Positions 1 to 10,449 of a stretch of 64,000 bases of DNA are shown piece after piece. How positions within the stretch are numbered: position 1 is the stretch's first letter; each line of letters begins with the position of its first letter. Position numbers and translations under genes: made by a program. The notes below the pieces were generated by a model. The model saw only the letters and a list, made by a program, of their open reading frames with translations. It was not told the DNA's origin and did no database searches. Origin of the DNA: Pseudomonas corrugata (GTDB lineage Bacteria > Pseudomonadota > Gammaproteobacteria > Pseudomonadales > Pseudomonadaceae); the NCBI RefSeq assembly GCF_001269905.1, contig NZ_LHVK01000003.1:474719-538718 (forward strand), read 5' to 3'.

Positions 1-290
1 TCACCCTGCCGATCCACAGCGAATGCAGTTACGCCGTGGTGAAGGAGGGTGCGAATACCCAGTCGTTGCCGAAAGGTTATGACGTGCTGGAACTGGGCGA
101 AGATCCATTGGATCTGCAGTCACTGATCGAGGAGGAGCTTCTGCTCGCCTTGCCCATTGTGCCTGCTCATCATCCGGAAGAATGCCAGCAGCCGGCGGGA
201 GCAGATGAACCCGAACCGAGCGAGGACGAGGTAACGCGGTCCAACCCGTTCAGTGTATTGGCGCAGTTAAAGCGTGACCCAAACGTTTAG
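1..290 (+). CDS. yceD: YceD/DUF177 family protein, C-terminal part
   Basis: The open frame runs in from the left edge and stops at 288-290, so only about the last 95 codons are present. The visible part holds the family's conserved stretch (LPKGYDVLELGEDPLDL, then LIEEELLLALPIVPAH) followed by a variable acidic tail. YceD lies directly upstream of rpmF in most gammaproteobacteria and has been linked to 23S rRNA metabolism; that role is family knowledge and not visible here. The stop lies 13 bases before rpmF, so the two genes are probably cotranscribed. Confidence 0.9.
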   Translation, partial: TLPIHSECSYAVVKEGANTQSLPKGYDVLELGEDPLDLQSLIEEELLLALPIVPAHHPEECQQPAGADEPEPSEDEVTRSNPFSVLAQLKRDPNV

Positions 291-303
291 GAGTTAATCA
301 ATT

Positions 304-486
304 ATGGCTGTTCAGCAGAACAAAAAATCCCGCTCTGCCCGTGACATGCGCCGTTCGCACGACGCTCTCGAGGCTAGCACCCTGTCTGTAGAAAAAACCA
401 CTGGTGAAGTTCACCTGCGTCACCACGTATCGCCAGAAGGCGTATACCGTGGTCGTAAAGTGATCGACAAGGGCGCTGACGAGTAA
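304..486 (+). CDS. rpmF: 50S ribosomal protein L32
   Basis: A 60-residue basic protein starting [17 protein letters not shown], the typical L32 N-terminus, and ending [15 protein letters not shown]. It is a structural protein of the large ribosomal subunit. It contains no cysteine, so it is the zinc-independent form. The ATG follows a GGAG ribosome binding site. It sits between yceD and plsX, the usual arrangement that couples ribosome and membrane lipid synthesis. Confidence 0.98.
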
Positions 487-489
487 TCC

Positions 490-1500
490 TTGTCCGCTCA
501 AGTCATCGCAATTGACGCAATGGGCGGGGACTTCGGTCCCCGCAGCATTGTTCAGGCCAGCCTTGCTTGCTTGAATGCAACACCCTCGCTGCACCTGACC
601 CTCGTCGGTCAACCCTCCCTTCTTGAAGAAATGCTCAGCGGCCGGACGGCAGCGGATCGCGCGCGCCTGACGATTACCCCTGCCTGCGAAGTCATCACCA
701 TGGACGAAAAGCCGGCCCAGGCCTTGCGCGGCAAGCCTGACGCGTCGATGCGGGTGGCCCTTGAGCTGCTGCGCGACGGCAAGGTGCAGGCCTGTGTCAG
801 TGCCGGCAATACCGGGGCGCTGATGGCGCTGTCGCGCTATGTGCTCAAGACTCTGCCGGGCATCGACCGACCGGCGATGGTCGCGGCCATTCCGACCCGG
901 AGAGGGTTTTGCCAGTTGCTGGACCTGGGTGCCAATGTCGATTGCAGCGCCGAGCACCTGCTGCAATTTGCAGTGATGGGCTCGGTGGCGGCTGAAACCC
1001 TCGGTATTGTGCGTCCTCGCGTGGCGTTGCTGAACATTGGAACCGAAGACATCAAGGGCAACCAGCAGGTCAAGCTGGCCGCCACGTTGTTGCAGAACGC
1101 GCGGGGAATCAACTACATCGGTTTCGTCGAGGGCGACGGTTTGTACCGGGGCGAGGCGGACGTGGTGGTATGTGACGGCTTCGTCGGCAATATCCTGCTC
1201 AAATCCAGTGAAGGCCTGGCAACCATGATTGGCGAGCGGATCGAGACCCTGTTCCGGCAGAGTCTGGTCTCACGGGTGGTGGGTGCCCTGGCGCTGCCCT
1301 TGATGCGTCGCCTGCAGGCGGACCTGGCGCCGGCGCGGCATAACGGGGCCAGTTTTCTCGGGCTGCAGGGTATTGTGATCAAGAGTCATGGTTCGGCGGG
1401 CGTGCAGGGTTTTCAAAGCGCTATCAACCGGGCCGTGATAGAAATCCAGGAAAACCTGCCCGAACGCCTTCATGGACGTCTCGAAGATTTGTTAACTTAG
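490..1500 (+). CDS. plsX: Phosphate acyltransferase PlsX
   Basis: 336 residues. PlsX converts acyl-ACP and phosphate to acyl-phosphate, the acyl donor for glycerol-3-phosphate acylation at the membrane. The N-terminus reads [17 protein letters not shown], the family signature, and later blocks such as [10 protein letters not shown] and [15 protein letters not shown] are typical. The start is TTG, 3 bases after the rpmF stop; an alternative start inside the gene would cut the conserved AIDAMGGD block. It is the first gene of the fatty acid cluster. Confidence 0.97.
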   Translation: MSAQVIAIDAMGGDFGPRSIVQASLACLNATPSLHLTLVGQPSLLEEMLSGRTAADRARLTITPACEVITMDEKPAQALRGKPDASMRVALELLRDGKVQACVSAGNTGALMALSRYVLKTLPGIDRPAMVAAIPTRRGFCQLLDLGANVDCSAEHLLQFAVMGSVAAETLGIVRPRVALLNIGTEDIKGNQQVKLAATLLQNARGINYIGFVEGDGLYRGEADVVVCDGFVGNILLKSSEGLATMIGERIETLFRQSLVSRVVGALALPLMRRLQADLAPARHNGASFLGLQGIVIKSHGSAGVQGFQSAINRAVIEIQENLPERLHGRLEDLLT

Positions 1501-1569
1501 GCGTTTTCGTCCGACAATGCTTAAATGTGACCGGTCGGTTCAACCCGCCATCCAACTGTCAGTTTCCTA

Positions 1570-1593
1570 GCGCCCCACGGGGCGTCAATTTTT
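1570..1593 (+). terminator. Possible attenuator hairpin between plsX and fabD
   Basis: A short GC stem (CGCCC, loop CACG, GGGCG) is followed by CAATTTTT. It lies in the 123-base gap between plsX and fabD. It may reduce read-through from plsX, but the stem is short and function is inferred. Confidence 0.35.
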
Positions 1594-1623
1594 GGCGACA
1601 AGATCATTAGGGGCTTTGTTTTC

Positions 1624-2562
1624 ATGTCTGCTTCCCTCGCATTCGTCTTTCCAGGACAGGGCTCGCAGTCCCTCGGCATGTTGGCCGAGCTGGGCGCGCA
1701 ATACCCGCTGATCCTCGAAACATTCAAAGAAGCGTCCGATGCACTCGGCTATGACTTGTGGGCACTGACCCAGCAAGGGCCCGAAGAGCAACTCAATCAA
1801 ACCGATAAAACCCAGCCGGCCATCCTGACCGCCTCGGTAGCCCTTTGGCGTCTTTGGCTGGCTGAAGGTGGTGCGCGTCCGGCCTTTGTTGCCGGTCATA
1901 GCCTGGGAGAGTACAGCGCCCTTGTCGCTGCGGGCAGCCTGAGCCTGGGCGACGCGGTGAAACTGGTGGAGCGTCGTGGCCAGTTGATGCAGGAGGCCGT
2001 TCCGGCTGGGCAGGGCGGCATGGCCGCGATCCTCGGCCTGGACGATGCCGATGTGCTGGCAGCCTGTGCCGAGGCGGCGCAAGGCGATGTGGTCAGTGCG
2101 GTTAACTTCAACTCCCCGGGGCAGGTCGTGATCGCCGGTGCCAAGGCTGCGGTCGAACGCGCCATCGAAGGCTGCAAGGCCCGTGGTGCCAAGCGCGCCA
2201 TGCCGTTGCCGGTCAGCGTGCCGTCGCACTGTGAATTGATGCGTCCTGCTGCCGAGCGCTTCGCCGAATCCATTGCCGCCATTGATTGGCAGTCCCCGCA
2301 GATTCCCGTGGTGCAGAACGTCAGCGCTGATGTGGCGCCAGACCTTGAGACCCTCAAGCGTGATCTGCTGGAGCAGCTCTACAAGCCGGTTCGCTGGGTC
2401 GAATCGGTGCAGACCCTGGCGGCCAAGGGTGCGATCGAACTGGTCGAGTGTGGCCCTGGCAAGGTGCTGGCCGGCCTGAACAAACGCTGCGCCGAAGGCG
2501 TGTCGACTTCCAATCTCAACACCCCAGACGCTTTCGCTGCCGCCCGTGCAGCGCAGGCCTGA
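1624..2562 (+). CDS. fabD: Malonyl-CoA:ACP transacylase FabD
   Basis: 312 residues, the usual length. It moves malonyl groups from CoA to the acyl carrier protein in the cytoplasm, supplying the elongation unit of fatty acid synthesis. Seen in the sequence: PGQGSQ at 10-15, the nucleophile serine 93 in GHSLGEYSA, and the catalytic histidine 202 in VSVPSHC. It is followed after 15 bases by fabG, with a good AGGAGA-type binding site for fabG between them. Confidence 0.98.
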   Translation: MSASLAFVFPGQGSQSLGMLAELGAQYPLILETFKEASDALGYDLWALTQQGPEEQLNQTDKTQPAILTASVALWRLWLAEGGARPAFVAGHSLGEYSALVAAGSLSLGDAVKLVERRGQLMQEAVPAGQGGMAAILGLDDADVLAACAEAAQGDVVSAVNFNSPGQVVIAGAKAAVERAIEGCKARGAKRAMPLPVSVPSHCELMRPAAERFAESIAAIDWQSPQIPVVQNVSADVAPDLETLKRDLLEQLYKPVRWVESVQTLAAKGAIELVECGPGKVLAGLNKRCAEGVSTSNLNTPDAFAAARAAQA

Positions 2563-2577
2563 ACAGGAGAAGCTTGC

Positions 2578-3321
2578 ATGAGTCTGCAAGGTAAAGTTGC
2601 ACTGGTGACCGGTGCAAGCCGCGGCATCGGCCAGGCCATTGCCCTGGAACTGGGTCGCCAAGGCGCCATCGTTGTCGGCACCGCGACTTCCGCTTCGGGC
2701 GCCGAGCGTATCGCCGCGACCCTGAAGGAAAACGGTATTCAAGGCACTGGTCTTGAGCTGAACGTCACCAGCGACGAATCCGTTGCGGCGGTATTGGCCA
2801 GTATCCAGGAGCAGTTCGGTGTCCCGGCTATCCTGGTCAATAATGCCGGTATCACTCGTGATAACCTCATGATGCGCATGAAAGATGACGAATGGTTCGA
2901 CGTGATCGATACCAACCTGAACAGTCTGTACCGGCTGTCCAAGGGCGTTCTGCGCGGCATGACCAAGGCTCGTTGGGGGCGGATCATCAGTATCGGTTCG
3001 GTTGTAGGTGCCATGGGCAACGCCGGCCAAGTAAACTATGCTGCGGCCAAGGCCGGTCTGGAAGGTTTCAGTCGGGCGCTGGCGCGTGAAGTGGGTTCGC
3101 GCTCGATTACGGTAAACTCGGTCGCGCCGGGTTTCATCGACACCGACATGACCCGCGAACTGCCGGAAGCTCAGCGTGAAGCCTTGTTGACACAAATTCC
3201 GCTGGGGCGCCTGGGGCAGGCCGAAGAGATCGCGTCCGTGGTCGCTTTTCTTGCGTCCGACGCTGCGGCATACGTGACCGGAGCTACAATCCCGGTGAAC
3301 GGCGGGATGTACATGAGTTAA
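2578..3321 (+). CDS. fabG: 3-oxoacyl-ACP reductase FabG
   Basis: 247-residue short-chain dehydrogenase that reduces 3-oxoacyl-ACP with NADPH. The nucleotide-binding motif TGASRGIG is at 11-18, NNAG at 88-91, and the catalytic residues are Asn113, Ser141, Tyr154 and Lys158. Location between fabD and acpP marks it as the fatty-acid-synthesis paralogue rather than one of the many other SDRs (another lies at 15522-16340). Confidence 0.98.
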   Translation: MSLQGKVALVTGASRGIGQAIALELGRQGAIVVGTATSASGAERIAATLKENGIQGTGLELNVTSDESVAAVLASIQEQFGVPAILVNNAGITRDNLMMRMKDDEWFDVIDTNLNSLYRLSKGVLRGMTKARWGRIISIGSVVGAMGNAGQVNYAAAKAGLEGFSRALAREVGSRSITVNSVAPGFIDTDMTRELPEAQREALLTQIPLGRLGQAEEIASVVAFLASDAAAYVTGATIPVNGGMYMS

Positions 3322-3432
3322 ATGTGACGGATTGCTTCAAAAAAATGTCATACGAGCTGTCTAAAATCCGTTATAAAGCTGCAACTTATTTATAGGCGGC
3401 GGGCCGTCAGGGTTCGAAGGAAAAGCTTTCGG

Positions 3433-3460
3433 TTGAAAAATCGAAAAGCCTTTCTATACA
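3433..3460 (+). promoter_or_regulatory. Candidate sigma-70 promoter for acpP
   Basis: TTGAAA at 3433-3438 and TATACA at 3455-3460 with a 16-base spacer lie about 50 bases upstream of the acpP start, in a 190-base gap. acpP is very highly expressed and commonly has its own promoter, which fits; the site itself is a pattern match only. Confidence 0.5.
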
Positions 3461-3511
3461 CTTACCCACCGGCCAGTTGCCTGAATTGTCCATTAGGAGT
3501 GAAAACAAGGT

Positions 3512-3748
3512 ATGAGCACCATCGAAGAGCGCGTCAAGAAAATCGTTGCCGAGCAACTGGGCGTTAAGGAAGATGAAGTCAAGAATGAAGCATCTTTCGT
3601 TGAAGACCTGGGTGCCGACTCCCTTGACACCGTTGAGCTGGTGATGGCTCTGGAAGAGGAATTCGAGACCGAAATCCCTGACGAAGAAGCTGAAAAAATC
3701 ACCACTGTTCAGCTGGCTATCGACTACGTAAACAGCCAGCAAGGCTGA
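3512..3748 (+). CDS. acpP: Acyl carrier protein
   Basis: 78-residue acidic protein. The phosphopantetheine attachment serine is Ser37 in [12 protein letters not shown]. It carries growing acyl chains for FabD, FabG, FabF and PlsX, which are all encoded beside it. The ATG follows AGGAG at good spacing. A clear terminator lies downstream at 3781-3812, so acpP is probably expressed partly as its own short transcript. Confidence 0.99.
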   Translation: MSTIEERVKKIVAEQLGVKEDEVKNEASFVEDLGADSLDTVELVMALEEEFETEIPDEEAEKITTVQLAIDYVNSQQG

Positions 3749-3780
3749 TCGTTTTTAGTCGTCGCTCGCTGTCATGGAAA

Positions 3781-3812
3781 AACCGCACTGCCATCACGGC
3801 GTGCGGTTTTTT
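3781..3812 (+). terminator. Rho-independent terminator after acpP
   Basis: AACCGCAC pairs with GTGCGGTT across a 12-base loop, followed by a run of T. It lies 33 bases after the acpP stop and before fabF. Confidence 0.8.
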
Positions 3813-3856
3813 CTTTAGGCCTGATGAAAAGTCGTCATTAGAAAAAGGAGAGTGCT

Positions 3857-5101
3857 GTGTCGCGTAGACGCGTCGTAGTCACCGGTATGGGTATGTTGTC
3901 GCCACTGGGCACGGATGTGCCGAGCAGTTGGCAGGGCATTCTGGCTGGCCGTAGTGGCATTGGTCTGATCGAACACACCGACCTTTCTGCCTATTCCACC
4001 CGTTTTGGCGGCTCGGTAAAGGGCTTCAATGTCGAGGAATACCTGTCGGTCAAGGAAGCCCGAAAGCTCGACCTGTTCATTCAATACGGCCTGGCTGCCG
4101 GTTTTCAGGCAGTGCGTAATGCCGGCCTGGAAGTCACCGATGCCAACCGTGAACGCATCGGCGTGGCCATGGGTTCGGGTATTGGCGGCTTGACCAATAT
4201 CGAAGAAACCAGCCGCACGCTGCATGATTCGGGGCCGCGGCGGATTTCTCCGTTCTTCGTGCCGGGCTCGATCATCAATATGATTTCCGGTTTCCTGTCC
4301 ATCCATCTGGGTGCACAGGGACCCAACTACGCCATTGCCACGGCATGCACCACGGGTACCCACTGCATCGGCATGGCCGCGCGCAACATCATGTACGACG
4401 AAGCTGACGTGATGATCGCTGGCGGCGCCGAGATGGCGGCTTGTGGCCTAGGCATGGGCGGCTTCGGTGCCTCTCGGGCACTGTCGACCCGCAACGACGA
4501 GCCGACCCGTGCCAGCAGACCTTGGGACAAGGGCCGCGATGGCTTTGTGCTGTCCGACGGTGCCGGTGCGCTGGTGCTCGAGGAGCTGGAGCACGCCAAG
4601 GCGCGTGGCGCGACCATCTATGCCGAGTTGATCGGCTTTGGTACCAGCGGTGACGCGTACCACATGACGTCGCCGCCGGCCGATGGCGCCGGTGCTGCCC
4701 GATGCATCGCCAATGCCCTGCGTGACGCGAAGATCAATAGCGAACAGGTGCAGTACATCAACGCCCATGGCACGTCGACACCGGCGGGCGACCTGGCCGA
4801 AGCCCAGGCGATCAAGACCGTCTTCGGCGAGCATGCCTACAAACTGGCGGTCAGCTCGACCAAATCGATGACCGGTCACCTGCTGGGCGCCGCCGGCGCG
4901 GTGGAAGCGATCTTCAGCGTGCTGGCGATCAACAGCCAGGTTGCGCCGCCAACCATCAACCTCGACGAGCCGGACGAAGGTTGCGACCTGGACTTCGTTC
5001 CGCACACCGCCCGGGGCATGGACATCGATGTAGTGCTGTCCAACTCCTTCGGCTTCGGCGGCACCAACGGCTCGCTGGTGTTCCGCCGGTTCGCCGGCTG
5101 A
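3857..5101 (+). CDS. fabF: 3-oxoacyl-ACP synthase II FabF
   Basis: 414 residues. It condenses malonyl-ACP with acyl-ACP in chain elongation. The catalytic Cys164 is in TACTTGTH, the first active histidine in [11 protein letters not shown] and the second in [12 protein letters not shown], so the Cys-His-His triad is complete. The start is GTG, preceded by AAAGGAGAG. The TGA stop shares its last base with the ATG of pabC, indicating translational coupling. Confidence 0.98.
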   Translation: MSRRRVVVTGMGMLSPLGTDVPSSWQGILAGRSGIGLIEHTDLSAYSTRFGGSVKGFNVEEYLSVKEARKLDLFIQYGLAAGFQAVRNAGLEVTDANRERIGVAMGSGIGGLTNIEETSRTLHDSGPRRISPFFVPGSIINMISGFLSIHLGAQGPNYAIATACTTGTHCIGMAARNIMYDEADVMIAGGAEMAACGLGMGGFGASRALSTRNDEPTRASRPWDKGRDGFVLSDGAGALVLEELEHAKARGATIYAELIGFGTSGDAYHMTSPPADGAGAARCIANALRDAKINSEQVQYINAHGTSTPAGDLAEAQAIKTVFGEHAYKLAVSSTKSMTGHLLGAAGAVEAIFSVLAINSQVAPPTINLDEPDEGCDLDFVPHTARGMDIDVVLSNSFGFGGTNGSLVFRRFAG

Positions 5102-5916
5102 TGGACAGCTGGGTCGACGGTCAGCCGGCTGACGTTTTATCGCTGAAGGATCGCGGCCTGGCTTATGGCGATGGGTTGTTTGAAACCATCGCCGTGCGCG
5201 ACGGTGTGCCGACGCTGCTGGAGCGTCATCTGCAGCGGCTCGAGCAGGGCTGCCGGCGGTTGGCGCTCAATGTCGACAAAGGGGCATTGAGCACTGAACT
5301 GAACGCCTATGCGCAACGCCTGGGTGAAGGGGTGCTGAAGCTGATCGTGACCCGTGGCGACAGCCAGCGCGGTTATGCCGCTGTCCCCTCGGTCCAGGCT
5401 CGGCGCATCCTGCAAGGGAATCCGCCGGCGGCTTATCCTGCTGCTCATGCCGAGCGGGGCGTTTCCCTGTTTCCTTGTGCGACCCGCTTGTCCGAGCAGC
5501 CACTGCTTGCCGGCCTCAAACACCTCAATCGTCTTGAACAGGTCATGGCTCGCGCCGAATGGACCGACTCGGAGCACGCCGAGGGTCTGATGCTGGATAT
5601 GTCCGGGCGCGTGATCGAAGGGGTCTTCAGCAATCTGTTTATCGTACGCGATGGGGTGTTGGTGACTGCTGATCTGAGCCGGTGCGGCGTGGCAGGCGTG
5701 ATGCGTGCCGAATTATTGTTTCAAGCCGAGTCACAGGGCATCGCCACGCAAGTGGCCGATATCCGCCTCGAGCAACTGCACCAGGCCGATGAGGTCTTTG
5801 TCTGCAACAGCGTGTATGGCGTATGGCCGGTGCGCGCATGCGGTTCGACGCGCTGGTCGGCCGGGCCGCTCACCCGTAAACTGCAGACCCTTGCCCGCGC
5901 GTTATTGGATGTTTGA
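5101..5916 (+). CDS. pabC: Aminodeoxychorismate lyase PabC
   Basis: 271 residues of the fold-type IV PLP enzyme family. It releases pyruvate from 4-amino-4-deoxychorismate to give p-aminobenzoate for folate synthesis. The PLP lysine is Lys140 in AGLKHLNRLEQV, and MLDMSGRVIEGVFSNLF is the conserved cofactor-binding block. The frame is open upstream into fabF, but the ATG overlapping the fabF stop gives the normal family length. mltG follows after 3 bases. Confidence 0.95.
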   Translation: MDSWVDGQPADVLSLKDRGLAYGDGLFETIAVRDGVPTLLERHLQRLEQGCRRLALNVDKGALSTELNAYAQRLGEGVLKLIVTRGDSQRGYAAVPSVQARRILQGNPPAAYPAAHAERGVSLFPCATRLSEQPLLAGLKHLNRLEQVMARAEWTDSEHAEGLMLDMSGRVIEGVFSNLFIVRDGVLVTADLSRCGVAGVMRAELLFQAESQGIATQVADIRLEQLHQADEVFVCNSVYGVWPVRACGSTRWSAGPLTRKLQTLARALLDV

Positions 5917-5919
5917 TTC

Positions 5920-7080
5920 GTGAGACGTAAATTCTTGCTGTTGCTGGAAACCGGCCTGGTTCTGGCAGGGCTGCTGTGGGGCGCTTCGGCCTGGAAAATT
6001 CATTCGGCGTTGCAACAGCCGCTGAACATCACCCAGGAAGAACTGCTGGAGATCCCTAACGGGACCACCCCGACCAAAACCTTCTATCGTCTCGAGGCCG
6101 ACGGCCTGATCAGGGACGCGTTCTGGCTGAGGGTGTATTGGCGTTTCAATCTCGCCGGCCAGCCACTGCACTCCGGTGAATACCGGATGGTGCCGGGCAT
6201 GACCATGGAGAACCTGATCGGCGTATGGAAACGCGGCGAGGTGGTGCAGTACAGCCTGACGCTGGTGGAAGGCTGGAATTTCCGTCAGGTCCGTGCTGCC
6301 CTGGCCAAGGATGAAAAACTCCAGCAGACCCTCACCGGCTTGAGTGACAGCGAGGTGATGGATCGGCTGGGACATTCCGGAGTGTTCCCTGAAGGACGGT
6401 TTTTCCCGGATACCTATCGCTTCGTGCGCGGGACGTCGGACGTTGATCTGCTGAACAAGGCGTATGACCGGCTTGAAGACGTGCTGGCCAGGGAATGGGC
6501 CGAACGCGCCGCCGATGTGCCTTACACACAGCCTTACCAGGCGCTGATCATGGCGTCCCTTGTGGAAAAGGAAACCGGCGTACCTCAGGAGCGCAGTCAG
6601 ATCGCCGGTGTGTTCGTGCGTCGCCTGCGCATGGGCATGCTGCTGCAGACCGACCCCACGGTGATCTATGGCCTTGGCGAGCGCTACACCGGCAAACTCA
6701 CCCGTGCCCATTTGAAGGAAGAGAATCCCTACAACACCTACATGGTGCCCGGGCTACCGCCAACGCCGATTTCAATGGTGGGGCGCGAGGCGATTCATGC
6801 CGCGTTGAATCCAGCGTCGGGCAACAGCCTTTACTTCGTCGCGCGCGGGGATGGCAGCCACGTGTTCTCCAACAATCTGGATGAGCACAACAACGCGGTG
6901 CGTGAATACCAACTCAAACGTCGCGCCGACTATCGCTCCAGTCCGGCTCCGGCTACGCTGGACGACTCGGCGCCGATTCCCGCTGCCTCGCCTGATACGG
7001 CCCCCGATGCCCTGCCCCAGGTGCAACCCGAGAAGCCTGCTCCTGAACCGAATGCTGACGAGCGCCCGAGCCCGCAATGA
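5920..7080 (+). CDS. mltG: Endolytic transglycosylase MltG (YceG-like)
   Basis: 386 residues. An N-terminal membrane anchor (about residues 5-25) is followed by a LysM-like part and the YceG catalytic domain. The likely catalytic glutamate is Glu218 in LVEKETGVPQERSQIAGVF. The enzyme cleaves nascent peptidoglycan at the cytoplasmic membrane and ends glycan chains. The C-terminal tail beyond about residue 340 is proline and alanine rich and probably disordered. GTG start; the pabC-mltG-tmk order is standard. Confidence 0.95.
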   Translation: MRRKFLLLLETGLVLAGLLWGASAWKIHSALQQPLNITQEELLEIPNGTTPTKTFYRLEADGLIRDAFWLRVYWRFNLAGQPLHSGEYRMVPGMTMENLIGVWKRGEVVQYSLTLVEGWNFRQVRAALAKDEKLQQTLTGLSDSEVMDRLGHSGVFPEGRFFPDTYRFVRGTSDVDLLNKAYDRLEDVLAREWAERAADVPYTQPYQALIMASLVEKETGVPQERSQIAGVFVRRLRMGMLLQTDPTVIYGLGERYTGKLTRAHLKEENPYNTYMVPGLPPTPISMVGREAIHAALNPASGNSLYFVARGDGSHVFSNNLDEHNNAVREYQLKRRADYRSSPAPATLDDSAPIPAASPDTAPDALPQVQPEKPAPEPNADERPSPQ

Positions 7081-7090
7081 CTCTGACTAA

Positions 7091-8711
<1,621 letters not shown>

Positions 8712-8729
8712 CAGACGTCGCCAAGGCTC

Positions 8730-8874
8730 CTAGACTCAGTACGAAAAGTCTTGAGACGAAGGTCAGGCAAGGCGAAAACAGCCGAGGAAGCGCAGTGTAC
8801 TGGAGTACATGAGCATTCCGAGGCTGTTTTCAACGCAGCATGAACAAGTATCAAGGCTTTTCGTACTGAGGCTA
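8730..8874. mobile_element. MITE-like palindromic element, copy 1
   Basis: 145 bases bounded by near-perfect inverted ends: left CTAGACTCAGTACGAAAAG, and CTAGCCTCAGTACGAAAAG when the right end is read in reverse. Over 25 bases the ends differ at two positions. Both start with CTAG, possibly the target duplication of an IS5-like element. It has no open frame of note. A second copy in opposite orientation, 12 bases shorter inside, lies at 61029-61161. Origin as a non-autonomous element moved by a related transposase is inferred. Confidence 0.75.
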
Positions 8875-8903
8875 GACTCAGCTCAATCGCAGCGGAGATC
8901 AGC

Positions 8904-9260
8904 ATGAACGAACCTGTCAGTCCCGGACCGCGCAACGGCATCCTGTCCCTGGCCATCAAGGATAAATCGGTGCTTTACGCCGCCTATATGCCCTTCATCA
9001 GGAACGGCGGCCTGTTCATCCCCACCAACAAGCATTATCGGCTGGGTGATGAGGTGTTCATGTTGTTGAGCCTGATGGATGAACCGGAGAAGATCCCGGT
9101 TGCCGGCAAGGTGATCTGGATGACCCCCAAAGGTGCCCAGGGCAATCGAGCAGCCGGCGTCGGCGTGCAGTTCAATGACGGCGACAGCTCGGCCCGCAAT
9201 CAGATTGAAACCCACCTGGCCGGAACCCTGAAGTCCGACCGTCCCACCCATACGATGTAG
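8904..9260 (+). CDS. pilZ: Type IV pilus assembly protein PilZ
   Basis: 118 residues, matching the founding PilZ of Pseudomonas in length, sequence type and position between holB and tatD. It is needed for type IV pilus assembly. The RxxxR and (D/N)xSxxG motifs of c-di-GMP-binding PilZ domains are absent, as is normal for this member, so it is not expected to bind the nucleotide itself. The gene starts 30 bases after the MITE-like element, so its transcription may have to pass through that palindrome. Confidence 0.93.
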   Translation: MNEPVSPGPRNGILSLAIKDKSVLYAAYMPFIRNGGLFIPTNKHYRLGDEVFMLLSLMDEPEKIPVAGKVIWMTPKGAQGNRAAGVGVQFNDGDSSARNQIETHLAGTLKSDRPTHTM

Positions 9261-9271
9261 CCCGACCCTTT

Positions 9272-10066
9272 ATGCTTGTAGATTCTCATTGTCACCTCGA
9301 TCGTCTCGACCTGGCCGCCCATGGCGGTTCCCTGGATGCAGCGCTGGACGCTGCCCGTCAGCGGGGCGTCGGACACTTCCTGTGTATCGGTGTCAGCGCC
9401 GACAATGCCGCCGACGTCAAGGTCCTGGCCGACCGTTATGAGGACGTCGATTGTTCGGTCGGCGTCCATCCGCTGGATGTCCAGCCCGATGCTGCGCCGG
9501 CCCTGGACTGGTTGTTGCGTGAGCTCGACCATCCGCGAGTCGTCGCCATCGGTGAAACCGGCCTGGACTATCACTACGAGCCGGAAGCCGCCGAGGTGCA
9601 GCAGGCCTCATTCCGCCTGCACCTGGACGCCGCGAAGCAGACCGGCAAGCCGGTAATCATCCACACCCGGGGTGCCCGGGCCGACACCCTGGCCTTGCTG
9701 CGCGACGCTGCGCTGCCCCAGGCCGGCGTGCTGCACTGTTTTACCGAAGACTGGGACATGGCCAAGGCGGCGCTGGACATGGGTTATTACATCTCCCTGT
9801 CCGGGATCGTCACGTTCCGTAATGCCGATGCCTTGCGCGACGTAGCCAGCAGGGTGCCGGCCGATCGCCTGCTGGTGGAAACCGACTCGCCGTATCTGGC
9901 CCCGATCCCGTATCGCGGCAAACCGAATCTTCCGCAATACGTACGGGAAGTGGCGGAGTTCCTGGCAATGCTGCGCGGGGAGTCCTACGAGCGGTTCGCT
10001 GACCAGACGACAGAGAATTTCAAGCGGCTGTTTCCGCTGGCTCATGTCGGTTCGGTAAAGGCTTGA
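9272..10066 (+). CDS. TatD family metal-dependent hydrolase
   Basis: 264 residues. The metal-ligand motifs are all present in order: DSHCHLDRLDL at the N-terminus, GETGLDYH, HTRGA, LHCFTEDW and ETDSPYLAP. The family includes 3'-5' exonucleases and deoxyribonucleases. This member corresponds to the YcfH-type gene that closes the fab-holB-pilZ cluster in pseudomonads. The start lies 11 bases after pilZ. Confidence 0.92.
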   Translation: MLVDSHCHLDRLDLAAHGGSLDAALDAARQRGVGHFLCIGVSADNAADVKVLADRYEDVDCSVGVHPLDVQPDAAPALDWLLRELDHPRVVAIGETGLDYHYEPEAAEVQQASFRLHLDAAKQTGKPVIIHTRGARADTLALLRDAALPQAGVLHCFTEDWDMAKAALDMGYYISLSGIVTFRNADALRDVASRVPADRLLVETDSPYLAPIPYRGKPNLPQYVREVAEFLAMLRGESYERFADQTTENFKRLFPLAHVGSVKA

Positions 10067-10075
10067 ATTTCGAGC

Positions 10076-10193
10076 AAAAAAAACCCGGGTTCTGGGGGGT
10101 GAATCCGGGTTAAGACCATTAGGAGTAAAACAAAGGCACACGGTCCTTTGGTACCTTTACCGGCGCGTCACTTGGGGGAGATGACGCACCGAC
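10076..10193 (-). ncRNA. rgsA: Probable RgsA (P16) small regulatory RNA
   Basis: On the minus strand a strong terminator is seen: AACCCGG, a loop, CCGGGTT and eight T residues (10083 down to 10076). About 118 bases upstream is CAATACT at 10206-10200, close to the -10 element used by sigma-S. RgsA is an Hfq-binding, RpoS-dependent stress RNA of about 120 bases encoded between the tatD-like gene and a TetR gene in pseudomonads. Length, place, terminator and promoter agree. Identity rests on remembered location, not on alignment; the 5' end is estimated from the -10 site. Confidence 0.72.
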
Positions 10194-10199
10194 AGTTCA

Positions 10200-10206
10200 A
10201 GTATTG
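10200..10206 (-). promoter_or_regulatory. Sigma-S-like -10 element of the RgsA candidate
   Basis: CAATACT read on the minus strand, resembling the CTATACT consensus, sits 7 bases before the predicted RNA start. No good -35 is seen, as is common for sigma-S promoters. Confidence 0.5.
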
Positions 10207-10449
10207 ATCAGGATGCCGACGCGTCCAGTTTGGTCGGGGCGGTTTTTAAACAAATTTGGAATACGCTCGCTTCGGATAAGTTCTCACTGTCGCCACCGGT
10301 TGTCGGGGCGACGCGATGGCGTAAGCAGCGGCGAGCCAATGTTGTACGATTTTGTTAAGAACTATGGCCGGGAACGGATGATCCGTGCATTTTTGCGTAA
10401 GTTAGGCATAATACCCGGCTTCGAATTTTGACCTTCAGACCTTTTTCTT

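Noticed and set aside
1585..3195. 536-codon open frame on the minus strand opposite fabD and fabG
   Set aside because: It is the complement of two certain genes in a GC-rich genome; composition is typical of a shadow frame.
10204..10431. 75-codon frame between the RgsA candidate and the TetR gene
   Set aside because: No good start site, no family resemblance, and it overlaps the RgsA promoter; an annotated hypothetical may exist at this place in relatives but the sequence gives no support.
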